Below are positions 37,473-46,674 of a DNA stretch of 64,000 nucleotides, one piece after another (position 1 is the stretch's first letter; the number at the start of each line of letters is the position of its first letter). Origin of the DNA: Brevibacterium sp. UCMA 11754 (GTDB lineage Bacteria > Actinomycetota > Actinomycetes > Actinomycetales > Brevibacteriaceae). The notes below the pieces were generated by a model. It saw only the letters and a list, made by a program, of their open reading frames with translations. It was not told where the DNA came from and ran no database searches. Location of the stretch: contig NZ_JACBOT010000012.1 in the NCBI RefSeq assembly GCF_021532275.1, positions 1-64,000 of the forward strand, written 5' to 3'. The position numbers and the translations under genes are program-made.

Positions 37473-38585
37473 ATGACTGTGAACAACACTGAACCCATTG
37501 ACACTCTCGTCCTCATGTCATTCGGGGGACCGGAGGCTCCAGAAGAAGTCGTCCCGTTCCTCAAAAACGTCACCGCCGGTCGTGGAATACCGGAGGAGCG
37601 ACTCGAAGAAGTCGGTGAGCACTATTACGGTTTCGGTGGAAAGTCGCCCATCAACGATCAGAACAAAGCACTTCTGCAGGCTCTGCGCGAGGAGCTCGAG
37701 CATCGAGGCATCGGCACCCCTCTCATCTGGGGCAACCGCAATTGGGAACCGTACCTGACCGACGAGGTGCGCGCCGAGGCACAGGCCGGACGCACTCGAT
37801 TCCTGTCCATCGACACCTCGGCGTACTCGTCGTATTCCTCCTGCCGTCAATACCGTGAGGACTTCGCTGGGACGATCGAGGAACTGTCGGCGGAGGGTCT
37901 GACCGTCACTATCGAAAAGATCCGGCAGTTCTACAACCACCCCGGCTATGCGGAGGCGTGTGCAATCCTCCTGAGAGAGGGCATCGCCGACTTCACGAAG
38001 CAGGTCGGTGCCCTTGATGCGTCGAAGCATCGGATTCTCTTCGTCACACATTCGATCCCCAACGTCATGCAGGACGCTTCTGCCGTGGCGACCAGCGGCT
38101 ATCGCGCACAGCACGAAGAACTCATGGCCCACCTCGTGGATGGGCTGCCTGCGGCCGAGACGCTTCCGGCAGAGTTGGTCTACTGCTCCCGCTCGGGCTC
38201 CCCAGAGGTTCCATGGCTCGAACCTGATGTCAACGATCGAATGACGGAACTCGCCGCAGACGGTGTCACCGGAGTCATTCTCGTGCCGATCGGGTTCATC
38301 TCCGATCACATGGAGGTCGCCTTCGACCTCGACACCGAAGCGAAGGAGACGGCGGCCGAACTCGGCTTCGCCTTCACCCGTGCAGCGACAGTCGGGACGC
38401 ACCCGCTGTTCGTGTCGGGGCTCGTCGACCTGGTCGAGGAGAGAATCGCACAGCTGCGCGGCGAACAGACGGCTGCGCCGACTATCACCGGCTCCACGGC
38501 GCTGGTCCCCGGCAGCGGTGCGTGCAGCATCGAATGCTGCCGCGGACGCATCGAACGAGTTGCCGAGCCCAACTGGCCAGCCTGA
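37473..38585 (+). CDS. hemH: Coproporphyrin ferrochelatase
   Basis: The enzyme inserts iron into coproporphyrin III (coproporphyrin-dependent pathway, also named CpfC), feeding HemQ encoded at 62.6 kb. The protein has 370 residues. Motifs: LMSFGGPEAPEEV, GGKSPINDQN, LFVTHSIPNVM (catalytic His), VPIGFISDHMEV. Cysteines in SSCRQYRED and in the C-terminal CSIECCRGR suggest the [2Fe-2S] cluster found in actinobacterial ferrochelatases. ATG 37473 chosen; no clear ribosome site is present and a -10-like TAAAAT ends three bases upstream, so the true start or promoter arrangement is uncertain. GTG 37479 is an alternative. Confidence 0.95.
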   Translation: MTVNNTEPIDTLVLMSFGGPEAPEEVVPFLKNVTAGRGIPEERLEEVGEHYYGFGGKSPINDQNKALLQALREELEHRGIGTPLIWGNRNWEPYLTDEVRAEAQAGRTRFLSIDTSAYSSYSSCRQYREDFAGTIEELSAEGLTVTIEKIRQFYNHPGYAEACAILLREGIADFTKQVGALDASKHRILFVTHSIPNVMQDASAVATSGYRAQHEELMAHLVDGLPAAETLPAELVYCSRSGSPEVPWLEPDVNDRMTELAADGVTGVILVPIGFISDHMEVAFDLDTEAKETAAELGFAFTRAATVGTHPLFVSGLVDLVEERIAQLRGEQTAAPTITGSTALVPGSGACSIECCRGRIERVAEPNWPA

Positions 38586-38638
38586 GCTCAAGCGTCCCGA
38601 GCGCTCTTCGGGAACCAGAACGCTCTTCAGACAACAGA

Positions 38639-38673
38639 AATCCCTCCTCTGCCAGTTGCGCAGGGGAGGGATT
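38639..38673. terminator. Terminator after hemH
   Basis: AATCCCTCC (38639-38647) pairs with GGAGGGATT (38665-38673), with an inner TCTGC/GCAGG pairing. It lies between convergent hemH and a small − strand gene, so it may act both ways. Confidence 0.75.
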
Positions 38674-38697
38674 CTCGGTGTCGGTCTTCCCAGGGAG

Positions 38698-38925
38698 TCA
38701 GGACTCTTCAGGTGCGGGAACGACCGGAATCGCTCCGGTCTCTGCTGTGATGACCGCCGCGATCGGACCGGTGTCCACATCGTTGCGATCGGCTAGCTCC
38801 AAGAGATTCTGCAGGTCGTCGATCAGGGTCTCGACGAGGTAGTCGTCCCCCGCAGACCGAGCTTCATGAATGCGATGACGGACATCGTCGATCCTGGTAT
38901 CGAGTTGATTTGCGAATTCACTCAT
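38698..38925 (-). CDS. Small acidic hypothetical protein
   Basis: The protein has 75 residues, beginning MSEFANQLDTRIDDVRHRIHEA. It is mostly one amphipathic helix pair (VETLIDDLQNLLELADRND) with a Pro/Ala-rich end. I do not recognise a family. AAGGACGG lies 7 bases before the ATG, which is why I chose this start over a longer frame that runs through AT-rich non-coding DNA. It stands between hemH and the DUF4193 gene, where M. tuberculosis has other genes. Confidence 0.65.
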   Translation of the reverse strand: MSEFANQLDTRIDDVRHRIHEARSAGDDYLVETLIDDLQNLLELADRNDVDTGPIAAVITAETGAIPVVPAPEES

Positions 38926-39212
38926 CGTGTATCCGTCCTTCCTCGGGCCGCCTCCCATACATGGGGCGAACCCAGTTTCATTCGCCGAAAAAAATGCTAT
39001 CGGCGCTATTCGACTTATGTATTCTCGCAGAGCTTTTCGAGAGTCGTATGTGCGAACCGTCACGAAGCGACTCATCAGTGACGAGAATCACTGTGAACAT
39101 GGACGATCTGATCTTGCCAACCGTAACCATACAGTGCACAATGCTGGGGACACGTTTGGCGAGAGGGGTTGAAAATCCTCTTCAGCACACCCGACAGAGA
39201 GCGATGAGCCAT

Positions 39213-39512
39213 ATGGCAACGGATTACGACGCACCTCGTAAGCAAGACGATGAAATCAAAAGCGATTCGATTGAACAGCTGAAGGCTTCACGCTCGCAGG
39301 CGCAGGCAAGCAAGATTGACGAAGATGAGACAGCAGTTGCCGAAGGGTTCGAACTGCCCGGCGCGGACCTGTCGAACGAAGAGCTCTCCGTTCGAGTGCT
39401 GCCCAAGCAGAATGACGAGTTCACCTGCATGGAATGCTTCCTGGTTCGCCATCGCTCGCAGCTGGCGAGCGAAGAGGGTGGAATTCCGATCTGCACGGAC
39501 TGCGCCGGCTGA
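39213..39512 (+). CDS. DUF4193 family zinc-ribbon-like protein
   Basis: The protein has 99 residues, the usual family length, and begins MATDYDAPRKQDDE like other DUF4193 proteins. The C-terminal part has CMECFLVRHRSQLA and ICTDCAG, two CxxC pairs that probably bind zinc. Function unknown; it is conserved near dut and sigA in actinobacteria. ATG 39204 (adding MSH) is an alternative start with AGAGAG upstream. The 287-base gap upstream is AT-rich and probably holds its promoter. A terminator follows. Confidence 0.88.
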   Translation: MATDYDAPRKQDDEIKSDSIEQLKASRSQAQASKIDEDETAVAEGFELPGADLSNEELSVRVLPKQNDEFTCMECFLVRHRSQLASEEGGIPICTDCAG

Positions 39513-39534
39513 AGCAGCCGCCGAAAGATACAAG

Positions 39535-39559
39535 AACGCGCCCTTGTCGGGGCGCGTTT
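39535..39559. terminator. Terminator after the DUF4193 gene
   Basis: AACGCGCCC (39535-39543), loop TTGTC, then GGGGCGCGTTT (39549-39559) with T-rich continuation. It lies between convergent genes. Confidence 0.8.
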
Positions 39560-39647
39560 CTGTGTCTCGGCCCGTTTCAATCCCGGCGCGTCAGCTCCTC
39601 TGTCGAGGAAACTGCGCACCGCGTGAGTCTGAGGGCTGGCTCGAGTG

Positions 39648-40103
39648 TCAGGGCCTGAGAGCCGCGGCGAGCTCCATCGGACGTTTGCTCGAAACCAGCC
39701 AGTAGGGAGTCGGGTCGCTCTCATCGTGAATGTCGATCCGCACAGCACACTTGGCCCAGGGACGCAGCATGAGGAACGCCCGAGCGTCGAGACCCGTTCC
39801 TCGGGCAGTCCGTGCATCGTCGGCGTCGTAGCCGGTGGCATCGGTGACGTATCGGCGATCGATATGCGCATCACCGACGAAGAGCTGCCGTTCGGTGACG
39901 ATGATTGAGATCCCGAGCGAACGCAGCCACCACGCCAAGAGGACGAAGCTGATCACCGGAAGGATGATGGTGCCGGCCGTCCACACAGGGAGGACCATGA
40001 GTGCGGTCGAAGCCGCGGCGATCACGATGAGAATCCACATGCCGATGGAGGGACCGAGTTTCTCCGTGTAGACCACGCGTGTTTCGGGTTGAGTTGTTGC
40101 CAT
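39648..40103 (-). CDS. DUF3093 family membrane protein
   Basis: The protein has 151 residues. Two closely spaced membrane helices near the N-terminus (about 19-62) are followed by a soluble domain with VTERQLFVGDAHIDRRYV and the conserved end PYWLVSSKRPMELAAAL, typical of DUF3093. Function unknown. It is divergent from dut, as in M. tuberculosis (Rv2698/Rv2697c order). Confidence 0.88.
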   Translation of the reverse strand: MATTQPETRVVYTEKLGPSIGMWILIVIAAASTALMVLPVWTAGTIILPVISFVLLAWWLRSLGISIIVTERQLFVGDAHIDRRYVTDATGYDADDARTARGTGLDARAFLMLRPWAKCAVRIDIHDESDPTPYWLVSSKRPMELAAALRP

Positions 40104-40166
40104 AGGGCCATTCTCCCATAACGGACTTTTGGAAGCGCTCAGGCTTCGGCGTTAGAGTGCATCTTT

Positions 40167-40640
40167 GTGGCAGAAATCCTGAAGATTGACCTCAAACTGC
40201 TTGATGCAGGTATGACTCCTCCCTCCTACGCGCACGCGACCGATGCGGGCGCCGACCTGTGCTCGGCGATCGACTTCGTCCTCGAACCGTTTGAACGGAA
40301 GGTCGTGCCCACCGGGATCGCGATTGCCCTGCCAGTCGGCTGCGCAGGATTCGTCCATCCGCGATCGGGACTCTCGAGCAAACACGGAGTCACCGTAGTC
40401 AACGCTCCGGGCACGATCGACGCCGGCTATCGGGGTGAGATCAAGGTGCCGCTGATCAACCTCGATGCGCGGACGCCTCTGCGCGTCTCGCGCGGAGACC
40501 GCATCGCCCAGCTCGTCATCCAAGAAATCAAACAAGCAGACTTCACTCTGGTCGAATCGCTGGACGACAGCGATCGCGGTGCAGGGGGCTTCGGCTCCAC
40601 AGGTGGAGTGCAATCAGGTCTGACCGAGAAAGAGGTGTGA
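40167..40640 (+). CDS. dut: Deoxyuridine 5'-triphosphate nucleotidohydrolase (dUTPase)
   Basis: dUTPase hydrolyses dUTP to dUMP, keeping uracil out of DNA. The protein has 157 residues with the five trimeric dUTPase motifs: ATDAGADLCSA, HPRSGLSSKHG, NAPGTIDAGYRGEIKV, RGDRIAQLV and RGAGGFGSTGG. The start is GTG 40167; TAGAGT at 40153-40158 is a -10-like element eight bases upstream, so the transcript is probably leaderless. It diverges from the DUF3093 gene. The DUF3710 gene follows six bases later. Confidence 0.96.
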   Translation: MAEILKIDLKLLDAGMTPPSYAHATDAGADLCSAIDFVLEPFERKVVPTGIAIALPVGCAGFVHPRSGLSSKHGVTVVNAPGTIDAGYRGEIKVPLINLDARTPLRVSRGDRIAQLVIQEIKQADFTLVESLDDSDRGAGGFGSTGGVQSGLTEKEV

Positions 40641-40646
40641 ACGACC

Positions 40647-41519
40647 ATGGGACTGTTCTCCCGATTCTCCAAGAAATCCTCCGATGAGAAGATCGACGAC
40701 ACCGTCGATGAGGAACATGACGTCGACGACGTTGTGACAGATGGCACCGATGCCGAAGACTCCACCGAAGCCGATTCGGACGAGACCGACTCGAGCGTGT
40801 CTGAAGGCTCGACTGCTGACGAAGACTCAGATGGCCCGATAGACGACGAAGACGTTGACGAACTTGACGAGGAGGCCCTGCTCGAGAAGTCCGCTCCCTT
40901 CGACCGTTCCGAGAAGGGCCCGTTCGACGCCGCGGAGGACTTCCCTGAGCTCAACCGGCTCGATCTGGGTGCTCTCAAGGTGCCGGTCGTCGACGGCATG
41001 CAGGTGCGCCTTGACACCGACGACGACTCCCAGAGAGTGCTGGCAGTGACACTCATCCATGAAGGCGGGGGAATCCAGCTGCAGGCCTTCGCGACCCCAC
41101 GCTCGGAAGGACTGTGGAATACCGTTCGCAAACAGTTGGCGACCGGAGTGACCTCACAGGGCGGCGAAGCCTCGGAGCTGCACACCTCGCTGGGCAGAGA
41201 GCTTGCTGTCGAGGTTCCTGCCAAGACCGAGGACGGTCGCCCGGGGAAGCGTGCCATGCGCTTCGCAGGAGTCGACGGTCCCCGCTGGTTCGTCCGCGCG
41301 GTGTTCTCCGGCAAGGCCGTCACCGACGAAGAGATCCGGTCCGAACTCAGCGCACTCTTCCGCGGCGTCGTCGTCGACAGAGGACATGAGGCGATGGCTC
41401 CGCGTGAGCTCATCGTGCTCACCGCGCCACAGGTCGACGGAGATTCTGAGACCGAGGACGAGGACAAGGACGAACTCAACCCGTTCGAACGCGGTCCGGA
41501 AATCACCGAGGTCCGCTGA
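40647..41519 (+). CDS. DUF3710 domain-containing protein
   Basis: The protein has 290 residues. After a short basic start (MGLFSRFSKK) comes an extremely acidic disordered stretch (about 12-85), then the DUF3710 domain (GPFDAAEDFPELNRLDLGAL, QLQAFATPRSEGLW, PRWFVRAVFSGKA). The C-terminus is again acidic. Function unknown; conserved next to dut and an OB-fold protein in actinobacteria, which hints at nucleic acid metabolism. Confidence 0.88.
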   Translation: MGLFSRFSKKSSDEKIDDTVDEEHDVDDVVTDGTDAEDSTEADSDETDSSVSEGSTADEDSDGPIDDEDVDELDEEALLEKSAPFDRSEKGPFDAAEDFPELNRLDLGALKVPVVDGMQVRLDTDDDSQRVLAVTLIHEGGGIQLQAFATPRSEGLWNTVRKQLATGVTSQGGEASELHTSLGRELAVEVPAKTEDGRPGKRAMRFAGVDGPRWFVRAVFSGKAVTDEEIRSELSALFRGVVVDRGHEAMAPRELIVLTAPQVDGDSETEDEDKDELNPFERGPEITEVR

Positions 41520-41524
41520 GTTCC

Positions 41525-41899
41525 ATGCTGGATCTCATCACACGCCTCGTGCGTGACTTCGGGTCCAGGGACGCCGAGGCGCGTGCCGATCTGAGATTGG
41601 TGTCCCAGATTCCCGGCGTCATCAGCGTGCAGGATCTGACCCCTCGGAAGATGTCGAGGATCGCCGGTGTCGTCAGCGCAGTGACACAGTCATGCAGCGG
41701 CGACAGCCCCCGTCTGCACATCACGGTTGCCGATGGGACCGGGGAAGTCCATGCACAGTTCCTGGGTCGCCGCGAGATCAGCGGAATCAGGCCCGGAGCA
41801 CTGATCGTCCTCGAAGGACGCTTCTGTGCTCATGACGGAGCGCTGAAGTCCCACAACCCGGTCTACGAGCTGATTCAGACCCGCGACGACCACGAGTGA
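41525..41899 (+). CDS. OB-fold nucleic acid-binding domain protein
   Basis: The protein has 124 residues. The core (ISRIAGVV-like PRKMSRIAGVVSAV, LHITVADGTGEVHAQFLG, GIRPGALIVLEGRF) is a single OB fold of the tRNA-anticodon/RecG type. Exact role unknown. It forms an operon with dut and DUF3710 (five-base gap). Its stop lies two bases from the stop of the convergent ceoC-like gene, leaving no room for a terminator. Confidence 0.85.
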   Translation: MLDLITRLVRDFGSRDAEARADLRLVSQIPGVISVQDLTPRKMSRIAGVVSAVTQSCSGDSPRLHITVADGTGEVHAQFLGRREISGIRPGALIVLEGRFCAHDGALKSHNPVYELIQTRDDHE

Positions 41900-41901
41900 G
41901 C

Positions 41902-42567
41902 TCATCGAGCGGGAGCCTGCAGCAGTTCGAGCAGCGCACCTTCCTGATCCGGGGAGGAGAGGAAGAACAGCTCGTCTCCGGCCTCGATCACGTCATCGGC
42001 GCTGGGCGCGAATGCCCGCGAGTTGCGGATGACCGCGACGAGCACCGTGTCCAGCGGGAAGGCGATTTCGCCGATCCGTGATGCGACGAGCGCGGACGAC
42101 TCATGAACGGTGAACTCCATCAGACCAGCCTGACCGCGTTCGAAGCTCATCAGATGCACCAGGCCGCCGACCTCGACGGCCTCCTCGACCAGGGCAGTCA
42201 TCAGTCGTGGTGTCGACACTGCTACGTCGACGCCCCAGTTCTCGTCGAAGAGCCACTCGTTCTTCGGGTTGTTCACCCGCGAAACGGTGCGCGGAACACC
42301 GAACTCCGTCTTCGCCAACAGCGACAGAACGAGATTCGTCTTGTCATCACCGGTCGCGGCGACGACGACATCGGCCTCCTCGAGCTTCGCCTCACCCAAC
42401 CCAGCCAGCTCGCACGCATCCGAGAGCAGCCATTCGGCACCCGGTATGCGCTCATGACCCAGAGCTTCCTTGCTCTGATCGATGAGAAGAACGGCGTGCT
42501 CCTTGTCGATGAGCTCCCGAGCCACTGAACGACCGACGGACCCGGCCCCTGCGATGACGACTCTCAT
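41902..42567 (-). CDS. ceoC: TrkA-family potassium uptake regulator (CeoC-like)
   Basis: The protein has 221 residues: an N-terminal RCK Rossmann domain (MRVVIAGAGSVGRSVARELI, LIDQSKEALG, VVVAATGDDKTNLVLSLLAK) that binds NAD(H) or nucleotide, and a C-terminal RCK_C domain. Such proteins gate potassium transporters from the cytoplasm. I chose ATG 42567, which overlaps the stop of the preceding regulator gene (ATGA). M. tuberculosis has the same ceoB-ceoC pair in the same context. Confidence 0.9.
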   Translation of the reverse strand: MRVVIAGAGSVGRSVARELIDKEHAVLLIDQSKEALGHERIPGAEWLLSDACELAGLGEAKLEEADVVVAATGDDKTNLVLSLLAKTEFGVPRTVSRVNNPKNEWLFDENWGVDVAVSTPRLMTALVEEAVEVGGLVHLMSFERGQAGLMEFTVHESSALVASRIGEIAFPLDTVLVAVIRNSRAFAPSADDVIEAGDELFFLSSPDQEGALLELLQAPAR

Positions 42568-43235
42568 TCTTCCTCCATTGCTCGCACCGGCAGGTCCAGA
42601 ATCTTCTCGATCTCGCCGAGGCGGTCCACCGGACACATCAGATGAACCAGGTCCCCGTCCTGGAGGAGCAGATCCTCATGAGCGAGGATGCCCTCGGACA
42701 GACGAGTGACGTAGGCGACCCGTGCCTTGGTCCTGGTCTCGATCTCCTTGATCGGCCTGGCCACCCAGCCGGGATCGAGATGGACTTCGGCGAGCACGAG
42801 TCTGCCTGAAGGCTCGCGGAATTCGGTGATGGATCCCTGCGGAACGAGTTTGCGCATCACCTGGTCGGCCGTCCACCTCACTGTGGGAACGGTCGGAATG
42901 CCCAGTCGTTCGAACACCTGGGCGCGGTTGGGATCGTAGATTCTGGCCGCGACGTTGACCACACCGAAGGTCTCCCGGGCGACACGCGCAGCGAGGATAT
43001 TGGAATTGTCTCCGCTGGACACGGCGGCGAAGGCGTAGGCGTCCGCGGTCTTCGCCTGGGAGAGAGTCTCACGATCGAACCCGATGCCGGTGATGGTGGA
43101 ACCGCTGAATTCCCTGCCGAGCTTGAGGAACGCATCGGGGTTGCGATCGACTACAGCCACCGAGTGCCCATTGGCATCGAGGGCTTTGGCCAAGGACGCT
43201 CCGACTCGGCCGCAGCCCATAATCACGAAGTGCAT
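42564..43235 (-). CDS. ceoB: TrkA-family potassium uptake regulator (CeoB-like)
   Basis: The protein has 223 residues. RCK domain: MHFVIMGCGRVGASLAKAL, VVDRNPDAF, FAAVSSGDNSNILAARVARE; RCK_C domain: GWVARPIKEIETRTKARVAYV. It is the first gene of a two-gene unit with the CeoC-like protein. GGAGAGG lies before ATG 43235, which decides against a longer upstream frame that runs into the divergent permease gene. Its promoter shares the 31-base gap with that permease. Confidence 0.9.
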   Translation of the reverse strand: MHFVIMGCGRVGASLAKALDANGHSVAVVDRNPDAFLKLGREFSGSTITGIGFDRETLSQAKTADAYAFAAVSSGDNSNILAARVARETFGVVNVAARIYDPNRAQVFERLGIPTVPTVRWTADQVMRKLVPQGSITEFREPSGRLVLAEVHLDPGWVARPIKEIETRTKARVAYVTRLSEGILAHEDLLLQDGDLVHLMCPVDRLGEIEKILDLPVRAMEEE

Positions 43236-43266
43236 GGGTAATCCTCTCCGCATTGATCTACCATTA

Positions 43267-45282
43267 GTGCCCGTGGCCAGCAGTTTTTCTGATGCCGTCA
43301 AAAGACTACTCGTTGGACGGCCCTTCCGCAGTGAGGACAGGCGTGCGCCTGCGCTGAAGAAGCGCATCGCAATGCCTGTCTTCGCGTCCGACATGCTCTC
43401 GTCCGTGGCCTATGCCCCCGACGAGATCTTACTGGCGCTGTCCCTGACATCTCTTGTCGCTCTGACTGTGGCGCCCTGGATCGGTGTAGCCGTCGGCGCG
43501 GTGATCTTGGTGATCGTCGCCTGCTACCGCATCAACGTCAAGGCCTACCCCTCGGGTGGCGGCGACTACGAGGTCGCGTCGAAGAACCTCGGGCCCCGTG
43601 CCGGTCTGGTCGTCGCTGCGGCCCTGCTGGTCGACTATGTGCTGACCCTGGCCGTGTCGATGACGGTCTTCGCCGCCTACATCACCACGGCCTTCCCACT
43701 TCTGGCACCATACCGTGTCGCCGTGGCGATCATCGGGATTCTGCTCATCACCCTGGCCGGGCTGCGTGGTTCACGCGCCACCCCGGTGCTGCTTGCCGTC
43801 CCGACCTACCTGTTCCTCGGTGCTGTATTCCTCACCATGTGCGTGGGCCTGCTGCGGGTCGGTGCCGGAGACACGCCGCAGGCGGAGACTGCCGACTACA
43901 CCGTTGTCCACACCGGAGTCAACGACGAAGCCACCCTCGGGCTGGCGACGGTCCTCATCGTCCTGCGCGCCTTCTCCTCGGGTTCAGTGGCATTGGCCGG
44001 TGTGCAGACGGTGGCCACAGCGGTGCCTGCATTCAAGAAGCCGCGCGGCAAGAACGCCGGCAACACCCTGCTGCTCTCCGGCCTGCTGGCGGCACTGATG
44101 CTCACCGGCCTGACTTATCTGGCCTCGGTGACCGGGGTCAAATACGTCGACGATCCGCACCTCTACCTGATGCGACCCGACGGCAATGCGGTCAGCGCCG
44201 AATACGAACAGGAACCGGTGCTCGCGCAGCTGGCGCATGCCATCTTCGACAATGCACCCGTGATGTTCTACCTCGTTGTGCTCGTCGCAGCGCTCGTTCT
44301 CATCGTGGCCGCGAACACCGCGGTCGAAGGATTCCCCGGCCTCGCCTCTCGACTGGCACGCGACGGATTCCTGCCCAGGCAGTTGGCGACGAAGGGCGAT
44401 CGGCTGACGTTCTCGAACGGCATCCTGCTCTTGGCCTTCGCCGCTATCCTGCTCGTCATCGCGACGCAGGCCTCGGCAACGACGCTGATTCAGCTCTATC
44501 TCGTCGGTGTCTTCGCCAGCTTCGTCGTCGGCCAAGCGGGCATGGTCCTGCACTGGAACAAGCGCCTGCGACTGGTCATCGACTCGAAGGCGCGGGTGCG
44601 AATGCACCTCAATCGCCTCGTCAACGGGGCCGGGTGCATCATCGCCTCAGGCGTGCTGCTCGTCGTCATAGTCTCGAAGTTCCTCGCCGGTGCCTGGCTG
44701 GCGGTCGCGGCGATGGCCGGACTGTTCCTGATCATGGGCGCAATCCATCGTCACTACTCTCGCGTTGCCCGGGAACTGGCCCCGGAGGCGGGCGGGGGCT
44801 CCCGCACGATCCCGTCGAACACCCACGCGATCGTCGTCGTCAATGAGATCAACAAACCGACGCTGCGAGCTCTGTCGTATGCGCGGGTGACACGCTCCAG
44901 TCAGCTCGAGGCGATCACCGTCGCCGTCGATGAGGATTCGGCTGGTGCGCTGCAGCGGCAGTGGAACGAGATGGCGCTGCCCGTGCCGCTGACGGTCCTC
45001 GACTCGCCCTATCGGGAGCTCCTCCGGCCGCTGCTGGCGCATGTGCTCGCGATCCGCCGCCGATCACCGCGTGACCTTGTCATCGTCTACATTCCCCAGT
45101 TCATCGTCGGGCGCTGGTGGGAACACATCCTGCACAACCAAGTAGCCTTGAAGCTGCGCACTCGTCTGCTGTTGGTCCCCAACGTCGTCGTGGTCTCCGT
45201 GCCCTGGCGGTTGCGTTCCTTTTCCCGGCAGTACGGCGGCGATGGACCCGAAAACGACAATCCACTGTACAGACAGGCTTGA
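43267..45282 (+). CDS. APC-family permease, KimA-like probable potassium transporter
   Basis: The protein has 671 residues: about twelve membrane helices, then a soluble domain of about 160 residues. PVFASDMLSSVAYAPDEIL and YPSGGGDYEVASKNLG are the signatures of the APC subgroup that includes the KimA potassium importer of Bacillus subtilis. The CeoB/CeoC RCK proteins encoded divergently next door support potassium as substrate (inference). Starts GTG 43267 and GTG 43273 are both possible; TACCAT at 43259-43264 looks like a -10 box and would give a leaderless or near-leaderless message. Confidence 0.88.
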   Translation: MPVASSFSDAVKRLLVGRPFRSEDRRAPALKKRIAMPVFASDMLSSVAYAPDEILLALSLTSLVALTVAPWIGVAVGAVILVIVACYRINVKAYPSGGGDYEVASKNLGPRAGLVVAAALLVDYVLTLAVSMTVFAAYITTAFPLLAPYRVAVAIIGILLITLAGLRGSRATPVLLAVPTYLFLGAVFLTMCVGLLRVGAGDTPQAETADYTVVHTGVNDEATLGLATVLIVLRAFSSGSVALAGVQTVATAVPAFKKPRGKNAGNTLLLSGLLAALMLTGLTYLASVTGVKYVDDPHLYLMRPDGNAVSAEYEQEPVLAQLAHAIFDNAPVMFYLVVLVAALVLIVAANTAVEGFPGLASRLARDGFLPRQLATKGDRLTFSNGILLLAFAAILLVIATQASATTLIQLYLVGVFASFVVGQAGMVLHWNKRLRLVIDSKARVRMHLNRLVNGAGCIIASGVLLVVIVSKFLAGAWLAVAAMAGLFLIMGAIHRHYSRVARELAPEAGGGSRTIPSNTHAIVVVNEINKPTLRALSYARVTRSSQLEAITVAVDEDSAGALQRQWNEMALPVPLTVLDSPYRELLRPLLAHVLAIRRRSPRDLVIVYIPQFIVGRWWEHILHNQVALKLRTRLLLVPNVVVVSVPWRLRSFSRQYGGDGPENDNPLYRQA

Positions 45283-45288
45283 ACACTG

Positions 45289-46602
45289 ATGAGCGCACCT
45301 TCAGCCGAAGCGATTCCGGCCATGGATCTGACCCTGCACATCGAGAGTCCCGCCGCCGGCGGCATCAGCATTGCGCGTCACGAAGGGCAGGTCGTCTTCG
45401 TCACCGGAGCGATCCCGGGGGAGACCGTGCGTGCTCGCACCGAGGCCGGAACGGCCGCGAAGTTCCTCCGCGCCGACGTCACCGAGGTGCTGGACGCCTC
45501 GGAGCATCGTGTTCGAGACCGTCGCGAGCAGTTCCTCGCCGAGGACGCGCAGAGTCCGAGACTGTTCGGTGGGATGGAGTTCGCCCATGTCGACCTCGCC
45601 CACAGCCGTGAGCTCAAGGCTCAAGCCCTGAGCGACCAGCTTTCGCGCATCGGGCATATCGACCGCAGCGTCGATGTCGCGGCAGCACCGGGGGAGACGA
45701 CCGGACTGAACTGGCGGACCCGGGTCCAGCTGGCCGTCGACGGACATGGCCGCCTGGGCATGTTGGCCCCGCGTTCCCACGATGTCGTGCCCTTGGTCTC
45801 GGCTCCGTTGGCGACATCTGCCATCGCCGAGGTTGCCCTGACGTCACTGCGACTGCCGGGTGCCGATCGACTCGAGTTCGCCTGGTCAGGTGATCGCGGA
45901 GCCGCGATCGTGCGCGGTGACTGTGATCCCTCCGCGCTGACCGACCTGGCACAGGCTCTGCCTGCGCAGTGGTCAGTCCTCGCCGATGCGCGAAACGGAA
46001 GCGGCCGGAAGAGGATCAGCACCAAGGGCGGCCACACGAAACTCTCCGTGGTCAGGGGAGAGGACCAACTGATCGAAAAGGTCGCCGGGCGTGACTACCG
46101 GGTCGCGGCTGATGGGTTCTGGCAGGTTCACGAACAGGCTCCCCAGCTGCTGAGCGCTCAGGTCAATGCGGTGCTGAGCGAGAAGACACAGATGATCACG
46201 GATCTCTTCTGCGGAGTGGGGCTGTTGGGAATCAGCGCCGCCGATGCCACTGGTGCCAGGCTCTACGGGGTCGAGGGCGCGAAGTCGGCGATCGAGAACG
46301 CGAAGGTGAATGCAAAGGGCCTCAACGCCGCCTTCGACGCGTCCCGGGTGGACCGAGTGACGATTCCGAACTCTGACGTCATCGTTCTGGATCCTCCGCG
46401 TTCCGGAGCGGGAAAGGCAGTCACCCGAGCTCTGCTCGAGTCGAGTGCGAAGACGATCGTCTATGTCTCCTGCGACGCTGCCACGCTGGCTCGGGATCTG
46501 GCGGTCCTGGTCGACGGAGGATTTGCGATCGAGAGCCTGCGCGGCTTCGATCTGTTCCCACTCACTGCCCACGTGGAAACGGTCACCGTCCTCAGGCGAT
46601 GA
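45289..46602 (+). CDS. Class I SAM-dependent RNA methyltransferase, TrmA/RlmD family
   Basis: The protein has 437 residues. An N-terminal TRAM domain (GGISIARHEGQVVFVTGAIPG) is followed by a central insert and a C-terminal Rossmann methyltransferase: TDLFCGVGLLGISAA, VIVLDPPRSGAGKAV and IVYVSCDAATLARDL, where the Cys is the catalytic residue of m5U enzymes. The iron-sulfur cysteines of RlmD are not seen. The target, probably uridine-54 of tRNA or a 23S rRNA uridine, cannot be told from sequence. It follows the permease by six bases, as in M. tuberculosis. Confidence 0.9.
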   Translation: MSAPSAEAIPAMDLTLHIESPAAGGISIARHEGQVVFVTGAIPGETVRARTEAGTAAKFLRADVTEVLDASEHRVRDRREQFLAEDAQSPRLFGGMEFAHVDLAHSRELKAQALSDQLSRIGHIDRSVDVAAAPGETTGLNWRTRVQLAVDGHGRLGMLAPRSHDVVPLVSAPLATSAIAEVALTSLRLPGADRLEFAWSGDRGAAIVRGDCDPSALTDLAQALPAQWSVLADARNGSGRKRISTKGGHTKLSVVRGEDQLIEKVAGRDYRVAADGFWQVHEQAPQLLSAQVNAVLSEKTQMITDLFCGVGLLGISAADATGARLYGVEGAKSAIENAKVNAKGLNAAFDASRVDRVTIPNSDVIVLDPPRSGAGKAVTRALLESSAKTIVYVSCDAATLARDLAVLVDGGFAIESLRGFDLFPLTAHVETVTVLRR

Positions 46603-46674
46603 CCGCATCGGGGCTGAGGCCCACCTCGGCGAGGGAGAGATCTCAATCGGCGCCCACCTCGGCGGCTGAGGATC

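Noticed and set aside
46603..46674. GCCCACCTCGGCG repeated twice after the TrmA-like gene, considered as a terminator
   Set aside because: The copies are direct, not inverted, and no stable stem with a T tract is seen.
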